A stretch of 64,000 bases of DNA from Rachycentron canadum (taxonomy: Eukaryota; Chordata; Actinopteri; Carangiformes; Rachycentridae), in NCBI GenBank assembly GCA_038496675.1, contig CM076666.1:8632795-8696794 (forward strand), written 5' to 3'. Shown here in pieces: positions 24,692 through 36,260 of the stretch. How positions within the stretch are numbered: the first letter of the stretch is position 1; each line of letters opens with the position of its first letter. The notes beneath the pieces are model-generated. The model saw only the letters and a program-made list of their open reading frames with translations, was not told where the DNA came from and did not search any database. Both the position numbers and the translations under genes were made by a program.

Positions 24692-25032
24692 GCTAGTTTT
24701 GAGTCTTCTTCAATACAACACCATGTTCATTTTTTAAATGATGGACCCATTTAGAGGAAACCAGAGGCTAAAGCAGGCTATGCATTAGGACGTGGCTACC
24801 ATGTGATTGACAGACTGTAACATGAATGGCAACCTGTCAGATAATCAGGATCGAGTACAGAGCAGGTCAGACCCGCCTGTTACTTCTCCTCAGCTCCACC
24901 CTCTTCTCCAAATATAGTTTCTTCTGGTTTCAAAAAACCAACATGGTGATGGCCAATTTACAAACTTGAGGCTTCAAAACAGCAGCTCACAAACCAATGG
25001 TGAAGTCACGGTGGGTTGCCACTTGGTTCATA
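24692..25032 (-). repeat. Dispersed repeat A, copy 2, nested in LINE
   Basis: Reverse-complement match to 13316-13640 (see that copy for the shared blocks). It lies between the endonuclease halves of the L2-type LINE, so it inserted after the LINE. A T10 run (24681-24690) borders the left edge. A target-site duplication is not evident by eye. Confidence 0.8.
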
Positions 25033-26243
25033 ACATTAAGTTACAATTATGTTGACAGTAGCTGGATGCTATTGCCCTCCCACAGCATCTGCTTGCACCC
25101 TTGACCCCAAACAATGCCTCAGTACCTTTTCTATACCAGACAAGGCTGTGATTGTTATTTTTATTTAATTTTTTTAAATATATATTTAATTATATAATTC
25201 TCCACATTTGTACCATTGTGATATGTTTTGTAGTCAGTGATCACTTATCTATTGCTATAGGTTATTCTAACAAATGTGTTGAACAGGGCTTTTTATATGA
25301 CGTGATGGAATTGAACAGGGACAGGGTTAGCCCGATTCCTCCTATGAATGATACATGGACTTTGTTTAAAGATTGTTTTAGTAGTTACTGACAAGTATGC
25401 TCCTATGTAAGATGAATAAAAAAAATCATAATGGTTCGTGGCTATCCTGACCTCCTGACAGACTTGTCAACTTTGGACCAAGGCCACACAAGCAACGCTT
25501 GAAATCCAACTACTTCAAGGATACATTTATACAAAGTGGTTATAATCTACAGTTATATAGTAAAACAACTTATAATACAAATCTTTAGACTTGCCTCTGT
25601 TGCTCAGAGCAGATAATGTTCTGGTCTCCACTATGGCTGATGTTTTCAATCTTCATTTAAGTCTGGGAATATCTCTGTTTCCTCTAATACAAGTTGCCTG
25701 AGAACTGATACCCTTCATGAAACCTCTTGTCCACTATGAGCATTTTGTTTACACTCAGTCTCTCAAAGGTTTTTCAACCCTTGGTCGAAAAAGAGATTTT
25801 GAAGGAATTGCATTTTTTAAAAAAATGAGTCTGACTGTACTTGTTATAGGCACGCTATCCATTTTACCATCGTATTGAATAGATTGCACAGTATTGGGGT
25901 CTCTAGTCACACATTAGCCTGCTATTCTAATTATTTCTGTAATAGGATGAAGGGTGTAAAACTAGACCTCCATGTCTCTTAAGATGTTCCACGGGGCTCA
26001 GTACTTGGTCCCACTTTTTCTATAATTATCATTACCAGTGCTTTATAAGTAGTGTTAATAACTTTCATTTGTTGATTACACAGTCTTGTATACCACTGCT
26101 CCATCTCCTGATACAGTGACAAAATCACTTTAGGATAATTTTCTTTAAATACAGCTGGGCCTTTACAACCTTAATCTATCTCTAAATACTGCCAAGACGA
26201 AGGTTATGTGACTTGGTTGGAAGGGGACACAGTGTCTCTTCCA

Positions 26244-26281
26244 CATAACCACAAGAGATGGTTCCATCTCTTGTGGTTATG
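26244..26281. repeat. 18-bp perfect inverted repeat, 2-bp loop
   Basis: cataaccacaagagatgg (26244-26261) is followed after tt by its exact reverse complement (26264-26281). It falls inside the LINE coding remnant just before YKYLCIWLD. Only the left arm matches the expected TTRDGS-type coding sequence. Confidence 0.95.
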
Positions 26282-26481
26282 GTCTATAAATACTTATGTA
26301 TCTGGCTAGATAGCTCTTGTCTCACTGTGTTACTGTGTTGCAGTCAAAGGTCAAGGGTATTTAGTTATTGCAGCCAACTTTGGTGGTCAGGTACAATATA
26401 TTACATTACCAAAGGCCACATACTTTGGGATGTTGTCATTCCAATCTGCTGCTGCTTATGATTGATCAATTGTTAGAAAAA

Positions 26482-29400
26482 AAGAAGAAATAATAAAAAA
26501 AAGAAAAAATACAGAAACACTAAAATAAGATTAATTCGTCCCTTTCACTGCTTTTAAAGGCCTACTTGATACTTGTAATGTTTTACTTCTGCATGATTCA
26601 TCCTGTCATGTTTTTGTGTTTTCTAACACATGCCAGGCTGTCATTGTATAATAAAGGTACGATTTAAAAAACAAAACAAAACAAAAAACTCCCTGAGTAG
26701 CTTTTCTCTTTACTCAGTTTTGTATTTTCTCACAGGTGAATCAAATCAAATTATCACAAGAATTTTAAAATTTCACCATTGGATTTATTGCCCTGGTCTT
26801 AAGATATTGAAGAGATGGCTGTAAATAAACCCAAGAATTTCCTTTCATGTACTGAGAAGTTCAGTCTTCCCCTTTTAAAGGTGAAGCGATCCATCTAACT
26901 CCCTCCAACTCATCTCATCTCCCTGGAGCCTTTTTGTCCAGCCCTGATTCCTGGCATCTTTATCTCTTTGTGCCAGTCAATCAATCTCAATCTCTTTCTC
27001 TTTCTCCCCCTCTCTCTCTGTATTTTGTCTTCTTTCCAGTGGTGGTAAAGATCCCACAGGTAGACTGTGGGGGATGAGGAGTTCTTGAGCAGTAATAGCC
27101 TATTACAAGTCATTTCTCACACACAGTGTCACTAGTTGCCAGCTAGTCCTGTCACTCAGTCACTCTGTCAATGAAGCCACATGATCAACAGAAAATGGCC
27201 AATGATGCAGTGGGACTACTATTCTACTGTGAGTCCTGCACACTGTAAAATGATCACACAAACAAGCCAAGCACACTCTAAATTATGTCCTCAACTCAAC
27301 TCTACCATTCAACCAAAAATACAATAAACTAATGTTATTCAGGCATATTTTTCCCCACATCTCAAGAGTTTTCTTGAGATGTGGGGCTGCTAGTTCCAGC
27401 CAGTAGCAGAAGAGGTGACCAGTTACATTTTGAATATTAAACAATAATAGAAAAGGTTTACAGGCGCTTGTTTTGGGGATCTGGCTTTACATTCTGTCAT
27501 TTTATGTCTGAAAAGAAATGTTGCTGTTAAGCTTTAACAATGAAGGTTTTTGTCGTTTTAATTGCATCAAACTTAAGACCGAACTCAGCTCTAAAATAAC
27601 AAAGGAGAAAACCTTGTATCTCTTTGGTCTAATTTTGTTTTAAGGAAAATATTTATATATGCTGTTATTTTTTAATGATTGCTGTAATAATTACATCTAA
27701 TTTAAACTTTAATCTAATGAAGGTTATTATAAACTGAAGCAATATCATCATACATCAACACCTCCTATAGATGAATCTTTTTCTTTATCAATTATTCAGT
27801 TGTTCCCCTGATTAAAATGCGCAAGGCAATATTCATACATCTTTGACTTCCTCACTCCTTCCCTCTCTTAATTTGTCTCCTCATCCTTTTTCCCACCTCA
27901 GTCTCAATCTGAGATCCCTCTGTGGCGCTTCTACTTTCTGTATTTTGTCTGCACTCCCTCTTCCCCTCCACCAGTGCAGTTTAAAAGTAATTTGATTCTC
28001 CCAAGCAGAAATATTATATTCATTTTCAGATATTTACAGAGGTTGACATCTCTTCTCTGGTTTAAAACACATCTCCACTCACTATTTTATGAGTGATAAA
28101 AGGAATTTTGCATTTTAAGACAAAACAGCGACTCATGAGTACATTTGTTATGAATACAATTAGGTTTTGAGGCATCCAACAATTTTGGATTGTATATAGC
28201 AAAATGATGTGTCAAAGAGAGACACCAACATAAGAAAAACATTCAAACACAATAGAGATACTGCAGGGAAATTCCACATTGTTAAACACCAACAAACCAC
28301 CAGGGGACAAAATCAAGCACAGATGAAATATTTACCAAATGGGCCATGAACTTGGCAATTCCACTTTTCAAAAAACATCAGATTTTATCACCTTTTAGAG
28401 GACTTTGATGCTAGACAATAACCACTCCTGTATACTAAGTTTGACCTTGAATATCTTTACATTTCTATGTTTTTCATCATCATGAAAGTTGGAAGCCATT
28501 GTTTATTTTATTCTTTATGGTACATTTTAACAACCTGTATTGAATTAGACAAAAAGCAGAGAGATAATACAGTAATAGACATACAAACATTATTAGACAT
28601 TAATAATACAGTTGAATTTTAATTGTCCACCTTCATCTTTTCAACTTTTTACTTCCATTTTTTCCGTTGAAAATAAAAACAACCTTCCCAACCTCAGCAG
28701 AGACTAAGCTTCACTCCAGCACAGCACAGCATCACATCACATGTTGCTTTAGTTGTAACAATGTTGGACAGTCAATGATGACTGGTAGTTAGCATCATGC
28801 CAGTTAGCATTAGCGTGCTGAACTACAAGGGACTAGAGTTTGACAGTTGAATAAGAGCTATAAAACCCTTGAATCTATTCATATTCTTTACACAGCAGGC
28901 TACTTTTTATGACATTTTTAAAAAGCTGTTGTGTGCAGAAATAGACAAAACAACTGTCCTTGAAAAATTCTTCTGTTCAACTTGTGTATAATTGATTATT
29001 CTGTGAGTGCAAAATTCAGATTACTGCCAAAAATAAGGATAAAGGTGGCAGACAAGAGTTGCATTTCAGTCTCCTCATGAATATTCATGCAATTGTAACC
29101 TCTACTTGATCGGACTGAAAAAGCCGTATTGTTTGTGATAAGAGACTTGGGGATCAACCATCTGAGGAAGGGAGCAATGAAACAATGAAATGACAGCAGT
29201 TGTGACAGCAACATTAAGAAGAGGCAGTACTATTATTGGCCTCTTTGCCTGATGGATTCAGACTCAAGGCGACCTGTCGGCTGCATTGTAAGACTTGCAC
29301 AAGTTTATCTCCCACTCAAAGAGACGGCTACAGCCTGTAAATCCATCAACACTATGTTATTTCAAGTTCTGACTGAGCAGCACAGCATGGAACAACTAAG

Positions 29401-30384
29401 TTAAGATTTAATAGCTACAGATAAATCCCCTCTCTTGTCTTAGGTCTTTTTATGCCTGTCATTAAATTCACACCAGCCTGTCATCTGCTTATCACTGAAG
29501 GTACTGTCTGAGTTTGCTGCCCCACTCTAAGAGCAGGCACAATTTCAGAATCAGAAAGAAATCATTAAAGAAATCAGGTTAAAGTTGGCAGACTTTTATT
29601 GTGGTTGTTAAATGTTGTTTGGATCTGTAAACATTGGAGCTTCAGTACAGAAAGACTCAAAAATCTTGAGTCTGTTTACGTTGTTGACAAAGATGTCAAC
29701 AAGTGCTGCCGTGTTCCTGATATTTATATCATTCAGCCTAACCAGTCCTGTCGAAACAGATGTCCAAGCTCTTTGAATCATGGCTCAGTGACCTGATCAT
29801 TACCTGTCTGCACATCTTTGTTAAACTGGCTTGTGTTTGAGGGCTCTGGGATTGACCTGCGACACTGTGCAGTGTTGACTTACTGTGATGCATACTGGAC
29901 AAACCAATGCATGCTAGAGATTTTGCTTTGTTGTAAGCTCACTGATAGTAGGATTTGCCTGATTTGACGACCGTTTTTCTGCAGCCACCAGCAGTTTAAG
30001 TTGAACAACAAGTCAGTCGACAGGCAGTTGAAAGTAGAAAAACCTAAACAAAACACAGAGGGAGTTTTCAAACATGTCACAGACACTTATCTATTTTATG
30101 ATGGCAGTGAAAGTCTTAGAGTTCAGCTTAAGGTTTAAGGTCTGGCCACTTTTGTACTGCAGATATTTGCTTTGTCTGCCATTGAGACTGTCCTCCCAAG
30201 ACAAATGTTAGGAGCTGTTTTTTCAGCTAGTGCCACAAAGCAACATGTTTGTGGTCAGGTGACAAGCTGTTTTGCAGCCTTAGTTACGTTTGGTGATAGT
30301 ATCTGCATAGGGATGAGGTTGAGGTTGATGGAAAACTTAAATTTCATACAGGAAACAGCTCTTCATTTCCCTTTTCCAACTGAT
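26482..30384. other. Unannotated non-coding stretch
   Basis: No genes or transposons recognised. Pyrimidine-rich tracts lie at 26985-27045 and 27850-27975; both contain ctgtattttgtct. An A-rich patch follows the LINE at 26476-26510. Confidence 0.5.
27353..27386. repeat. 15-bp perfect inverted repeat, 4-bp loop
   Basis: ccccacatctcaaga (27353-27367), loop gttt, then tcttgagatgtgggg (27372-27386). It is not followed by a T-run and is not in a recognised gene. Confidence 0.95.
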
Positions 30385-30545
30385 GGCCAACAGTTTTATT
30401 TTTACCATAACCAATCATTCCCTTACCTTAACCACTTATTAATTATTATTATAAACCTTGATTAAGTGTTTCTTAACCCAAACCATGCTCCTTCTCCAAA
30501 TCAAGTTTTTGTGCTTAAACCAGGTCAACCTTAACCATAGCATTG
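30385..30545 (-). repeat. Dispersed repeat B, copy 1
   Basis: On the minus strand the series ggtttaagcacaaaa, ggagaaggagcatggtttgg and gttaag parallels 58815-58875 (ggttagtttaagacacaaaa, ggaaaagactgtagtttgg, gttaag). It is non-coding and recalls a common fish repeat rich in ggttaggtttagg. Confidence 0.55.
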
Positions 30546-31222
30546 TCCGATCATAAAAAGGTTATTCTACAGTTAATTGCAATAGTACTGGAGACATAAC
30601 ACAGAGAGAGATTTATAATGTTGTCCTGCAGATAGGAGCTTCCGATCAGAAAATGCTTCTCGAGGGAATAGACCAACCATATGTTTTGTTGTTTGTTTCT
30701 TCCACTTGCCGTTGGACTTTTAAGCCTGGTAATGTTTTTTTAATTAAAGATATGCATTATATTCTGGGATTGTTAGCAAAAAAGAATATGCTATGGATCC
30801 TATTTCCTTGTCCCACTTTGAGTTTCTGGGGGCACTGTACATCATACAGCTCAATTTCATAATGTATCATTGCTGAACACATCTTGGTAAATATCAAACT
30901 TACAATTCAAAGAAACTCAAGTTTAAATTACTGGTGAAAATGGAGAAAAAGAAAATGGGCCACTATGAATGTTAATTCATGAGCCATTACTGTATATTAA
31001 TAACATTTATCAAAGAAAAATCATTAGAGATCTGCCTGAGGGATCCCAGAGAGGAGGGTAGAGGGATGAGGAATTAGAAGACAAATGTTACTAAGACATT
31101 TTCACTGCCCGACTTAATTTTCTGACTAATATGCCACGACAACAATGTGTGCATGTTAATAACATGTAGATTGATAGTCTTCAAACTGAGAGATAAAAAA
31201 AAAAAACTAAAGTACCTTACTG

Positions 31223-31255
<33 letters not shown>

Positions 31256-31851
31256 TTGAGACAATGGTTATTCATGGTTTAGTAAAACCTACACTTTAGG
31301 ATCTGTGCTATCAATTATGTGCAATCTTTCCTCCACACCTCCTACTTCCAGACTTCTAGTATAATTAAGATTTTCAGATCATCGTCATCATCATCATCTT
31401 GAGAAAGATGGAGCTTGACAGAGAAAGGGAGTGATTTGGAGAGCAAGAGACCCAAAAAGAGTGAGAATATAAAATGTGATTTACACAGGGATGTGGGTTA
31501 AACCTGCATCAGTAGTCAATTGGACTGAGGTTGAAAGCAGGTCAGCTGCTATTAGGCTTTGGTGAAACAGATTTTTTAAAATCTGAGTGGTAATTTAATG
31601 TTATACATGTTTAACATTTAACTCATCTATAAAATTTTATGTGTGTGTAAGAGACACAATACATGAGAGGTTGAGAAGTGAACATTTACTTTACTCAATG
31701 CACTTGTAAATCTGCTATAATTCTTTTCAAACAACCTTGTGATCAACAGCTTAACACCAGCTATCTTAAAGTATTGTTACCATATATTATATTGGTAATG
31801 GTAAACACAAACCTAATTTCAAAGGAACAGGCTTGCACACAAACATGATTT
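30546..31851. other. Unannotated non-coding stretch
   Basis: AT-rich. The only distinct feature is the poly-A at 31223-31253. Confidence 0.5.
31223..31253. repeat. Poly-A tract, 31 bp
   Basis: Pure A-run preceded by a separate 9- to 10-bp A-run around 31197-31206. It has no recognisable retroposon body upstream. Confidence 0.95.
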
Positions 31852-31874
31852 AAAAAAAAAAAAAAAAAAAAAAA
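31852..31874. repeat. Poly-A tract, 23 bp
   Basis: Lies immediately outside the 3' end of the minus-strand LINE fragment at 31885. Being A on the plus strand, it is not that element's own poly-A tail. Confidence 0.95.
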
Positions 31875-31884
31875 TACATTCACA

Positions 31885-32580
31885 TTACAGTTACTCATTT
31901 GGTAGATGCTTTTATCCAAAGTGACTTACAAGTGATAGGAATGTTAGGATTTTTAGGAAAGATGAATCTTCAAGAAATTCTTGAAGATGGAGGGAAATAG
32001 GATTCGAGAGCTTGTTACACCATCAGGGAACCACAGATGTGAACAGTCTAGACTGTGGTTATCTATCGTGCAGGAATGGAAGTGCCAGATGACATTTCTT
32101 GGAGGAACGCAGTGGCCGAAAAGGGTATAAGGCTGTAAGATTGCCTTCAAGTTGATGGGTGCAGACCCAGAAGTCACTCTAAAAGCAAGTTTTAGTGACT
32201 TGAATTTGATTCAAGGTGACCATTGGCAGCCGGTGTAAGTCAATGAATGGAGGAATGACGTGCCGTTTTGGGCTGGATGGCTGAAGACTAGACGGGCTGC
32301 CACGCTCTGGACAATCTACAAGGGTTTCACTGCACCCCAACGAAGGACTGTCACTGTCAGAAGCATTGCAGTAGTTGAGTCGAGAGATATTCTGGACGAA
32401 GAGCTGGGGGGCATACTGAGTCACTTCAGGCCTTAATTCTCAGATATTGTTGTTAAAGCAAAGCGGCACGACAGAGACGGAAGCAATGTGGTCAGAGAGG
32501 GATAATTGGCCTTCTTGCAGTTCTGTGTAGCTGTTTTTAAAGAGAGTGATCACAATAAAAGGGCACATTGAGCGACAGCG
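31885..32580 (-). mobile_element. L2/CR1-type LINE, reverse transcriptase C-terminal fragment
   Basis: Read on the minus strand, the decayed frame gives LSLSDHIASVSV, then VTQYAPQLFVQNISRLNYCN, equivalent to the SRLDYCN box. It continues with PPFIDLHRLP (the LHWLPV box), SGSAPINLKA, and finally FKNFLKIHLS, the FKxxLKTHLF end of the protein. The 3' end, on the plus strand, contains tttggtagatgcttttatcc and aaagtgacttac, a tail shared by several fish LINEs and matching 50440-50720 here. The upstream open frame to 32913 (minus) may continue the element, but its motifs are not clear. The copy is 5'-truncated and inactive. Confidence 0.8.
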
Positions 32581-33111
32581 ACATATAAAGTGGAAGGGCA
32601 TCACAGGGCAGATGCCTTGTTTAACCCTGGTGTGTTGATTGCCTAGACTACCATGGGAAAGTAAAACCAAAATGACTAAAGAATCCAGATTTCTGTTAAG
32701 TTGGCACCTGCAGGAGGTGGTTGTACAGCCTGGTTCACACAGCATGAACTCCACCCTGTTGAGTGCCAACAGCGCAGACTGAGATTGGGGACATACCAGT
32801 GTAGCCAGTGATAGAAGAGTTGTAAAGATTGGGCCCGTCCTTACAGGCCAAGCATCATCTGAATGCAAGTGAATTGAATGTGTCACATTAATCTTCAAAT
32901 GAAGACCATACAACCTTGAATACAGTGACTACAAGAAGGTGGCAAGGACATTAGTTCTTTATACAGGCTAGATCCCAACTGGGCAGGATAACATACGGTT
33001 GGATTCTCACAGCATGAATGCAGCACTGAGATTTCTGTACTGTGTGATGCCAAGAGTATGACCCAAGAACCCTGTGGAAGATTTCTAGCCTTTTGAGGTT
33101 TTTAAAGTAAA

Positions 33112-33122
33112 GTGTGTGTGTG

Positions 33123-33155
<33 letters not shown>
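33112..33155. repeat. (TG)n-(TA)n-(CA)n microsatellite, palindromic
   Basis: gtgtgtgtgtgtata is followed directly by tatacacacacacac, giving a perfect 30-bp palindrome (33112-33141) extended by further CA units. Confidence 0.95.
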
Positions 33156-34227
33156 CTACCTAACTGGTAAAATCATGGCACATGCTTGTTAAATCCTGTC
33201 TTTTTCTTCCCGTTTCTCAACATTCTTCCCAGCCAGTCCACTATAGAGCAAACACAATCCCTCGCTGCATGACTCATTTTTGTTCCATTGCTTATTCTTT
33301 TTTATGAGTTCACAAGGAAAAGGCTTAAAAATTGAGGATGGGTGCTCTCATAAGTGATAGAGAAATTTAAAGCAGAGTAAAAACCAAAAACAAGCTACAC
33401 TGCTGTTTTCAAATTCTCATACATACATGTGGTGTGACAGTGGAATTGCTGTCTAAACAAACACAGGAATGACTATAAAAGAAACCAATTTAAACACAGA
33501 AAAACAACACTGAAAGAGCTCTGTGTGGTGGATTTTAAAGAAACTGTAAAAACTGACATTTTATTGAGAAAAAAAAAATCTCAGAAATCAAGGCCATTTT
33601 CTCAATCTCATCTAAAACCCAGCTGTAGGTGGAGCAGTTCTGTTTCTCTTTCAGGTCTGTGCGTTTCATATCTCAGCTGTAGCATTTGGCATTTTGAAAG
33701 TCATTATCAGCTGTCAGGAATGTAAAGGAGGAAATGCTGGAGGGAGTCAACATTCCCTAAATCGTACATCCTAAACAAATTTATTCTATGCCGTCATTGA
33801 GCTTTATGTACTTTATATGAGCGCATTTGTGTACACGTATTTTACTCCTTGTGGATCAAATTTCATCAATCATTAAGTCAAGCCAACAGCGCTCTAACAG
33901 ATTTATCGATGCTTGCTCACCAAATTCTACAGTCCTTTTTTTGGTTAAGATTCTGTGTAGTGATACCGATTTCAGGTCATGAAATAATCAAGAGTCTCTC
34001 TGCCTTCATCTTACTGTTTTAATGGGGGGAGGGAAAAATAAATAAATAATCCTAGTGCTCTCTGCAGGCACTTGCTTCAAAAAAGGTGAGGTTGAGACAC
34101 CTCCACATCTTATTTAAGTAGTATACAAGCTCCATGTGTGAGACCTTATGTTGGAACAACAAGAGACGGCAGAAATTGAAGCAAGTACCAGATTATGTAA
34201 CAACTTTAATGAGTCACTTATCAAAAA

Positions 34228-34250
34228 TAAAAGGGGGGGAGAGAAAAAAA

Positions 34251-34282
<32 letters not shown>
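34228..34282. repeat. Purine run followed by (AT)n
   Basis: G- and A-runs at 34228-34254 lead into about 13 TA units at 34256-34282. Confidence 0.95.
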
Positions 34283-34286
<4 letters not shown>

Positions 34287-34455
34287 AACAGACTATTCCA
34301 GTGCTCAATTTCTCCTTATTCCTCTATGCAGCTAAGAAACACTGACATGTCAATGGGACAATGAGATGAGCACCGTTGTAAACTGTCACAGCTTATTAGG
34401 ACAATTGAAAAGAGCTGAGCAACCATTAATGTTATTAGTAAGTTCAGACCTGGGC

Positions 34456-34462
<7 letters not shown>

Positions 34463-34488
<26 letters not shown>
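34463..34488. repeat. Poly-A tract, 26 bp
   Basis: Pure A-run after gggccctttt. No retroposon body identified. Confidence 0.95.
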
Positions 34489-36049
34489 CTTTGCTGTGAA
34501 ACAAACCCAGTCAGGCAGGAAAATGACGACTCGCTCGTCTGTGTGCCTGTTTGAAGTTGCAGAGAATTCATCATTTAGATGACATGACTATGTTTCTGCC
34601 TCTTCATCCATCCCTTCGCTCTTCTTATTAAAAATTTAAGCTTTTAAACCCTTGAATTTACCACTGCAGGATGAGCAATACAATGATTTCTTTAAAATAA
34701 ACTGGTTTAGAGAGTTCAGAGAAGAAACAAACCTCAATGCATTTTCCAGTGTTGGTGTATCAGTGCTGCATGTCCAGGTGTCCTCCTTGTCCATGCAGCG
34801 GGGCTGAAATGTCTGAACGTTTACTGTGCTGTTACCATAAGTATTAATGCAAGGTGTTTTCTCAAGGTGTTCTCCTCCTCCATACTGGAAATCTGTCTTT
34901 ATCAAAGCCTTCTACCCAAACCTTTCATCTTTAAAGGCCCTGCACGCAGGTGTTTTCAGTTACTGGATAATGAGACCTCTGTTGAGACTGAATCTGGGTG
35001 GTTTGGGTTCTTGCCAAGAGGGAGATAGCGTAGCTGTCAGATATTCCCAATATTTATGACTCTGAATTACACCTTGGAGGCTGATGTGAATGTTTTGGGG
35101 TTTTTTTTAATTATTTTAATTTTTTTATTTTCTTCACTTGGCTGCTCATTATTACTGCGTGAACGCTAACAAAACAAAAGGGGAGAGCTGTCAATCAAGC
35201 ACATCCGCCCACTCCTGAGGGGAGGCCTAATCAGGCAAATAAATGAAAACACCTGTGTGGGTGAACCATGGTGTGACGATGCAATTATTATTAACATCAC
35301 ACAGATGTAAAAAGCATTTCATCCTCTAGTGTTTTGACCAAAGGCCAGATTAACAGCATTCACTGCAGAGAGGTCAATTTTTGCTTCACCACCTTTGATG
35401 CTTTTTAAAGCTCTCACTTTATCAGCAGTTAATATGGACTGATTTATTCACATGCACACAGTCACACTGAGTGGACAGCAGGTCGTGTCAGATCCAGAGG
35501 ACAAATAGGCAGAGAACAGCTGCTGAAGTTATGGGCTTTGAAGTGCACAAGTCTTTGTGCATATAAATATCTGTTTGAGTGTAGACAGATAACACTTAGT
35601 AGTGCTACAGTAGACACTGCCTTTTCTAGTTTTATTAGTGTATATAAATATGCATAGATAACGTGGGCTATACATACATCTGGGGGGTCACATATTTTGA
35701 CCAATCCGTCCCCAAGCCACAAGTGAAGCTGCTCCATGAAAATGAAACACAAGTCATTGTTGGTGTCACATGCATAGAACTGGCACCCAGTGGTGAGTGG
35801 GGAAAACAAATCCCCCCCAGAGGCTTATCTGTGGTGCACTCACCCTACAACCCTCCCCAGTGGAGGATAATATATTTGCACCTGCACATATGCATACATA
35901 ATTTTTTTTATATGTTTTTTTCTGAAAGGTGCTTCATTCATCATTTGTCTGATGCTTGTATTCCAACTTTTGTGTTGATAATGTGTTGCGGCTCACTTGC
36001 CTTCTCACCTTGTTCAAAACATTGAATAAAGTGCGTCATAGTCTTCACT

Positions 36050-36260
36050 GTTTATGTTTGTATCGCAACAATTTGCTGTTTCAAAGCTTTAATTACACTG
36101 CTATCAAAAGCAATTAAATGTCTGCTCTCCAGCTCTAGTAATGAGAGGTGTGTCTTTCAAATATGCATCAGTGACAGCAGAACTAAATCATAAATCAGCC
36201 TCTCACAGGGGCAGCTGCCATTTTGACAAAGGGCAGATAAAAATGATACAACTGTACCTA
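36050..36260. promoter_or_regulatory. Candidate conserved non-coding element
   Basis: A repeat-free stretch with a TAATTA homeodomain core (36090-36095), caattaaatg (36111-36120) and closely packed motif-like words (tatcaaaag, atatgcat, tttgacaaag). It is suggested only by its resemblance to vertebrate enhancer-like DNA. Confidence 0.25.

Larger units (their letters stand above)
24200..26480 (+). mobile_element. L2-clade LINE, long but heavily decayed
   Basis: Read across frames, the fragment preserves the order of an L2-type non-LTR element. An N-terminal segment (24201-24360) contains SGNIHSHSGP, corresponding to the GDIHPNPGP-like motif before the endonuclease. Endonuclease remnants follow (about 24390-24660). 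The next conserved box, LTVAGCYCPPTASACTLD, appears only at 25051-25100, because repeat A is inserted between them. The linker (FLYDVMELNRDRVSP, NDTWTLF) lies near 25290-25375. The reverse transcriptase shows VPRGSVLGP (25985-26011), a catalytic box reading VDYTVLYTTAPS (26071 on) in which the second aspartate codon is Tyr, and YKYLCIWLD (26286-26312). The C-terminus is missing. Stops and frameshifts are frequent. The family is inferred from motif order. Confidence 0.8.

Noticed and set aside
27353..27386. Hairpin as a transcription terminator
   Set aside because: The DNA is eukaryotic, there is no T-run after it and no gene beside it.
32440..32913. 157-aa minus-strand open frame
   Set aside because: The C-terminal part (LSLSDHIASV) is LINE-derived; the upstream part shows no conserved domain.
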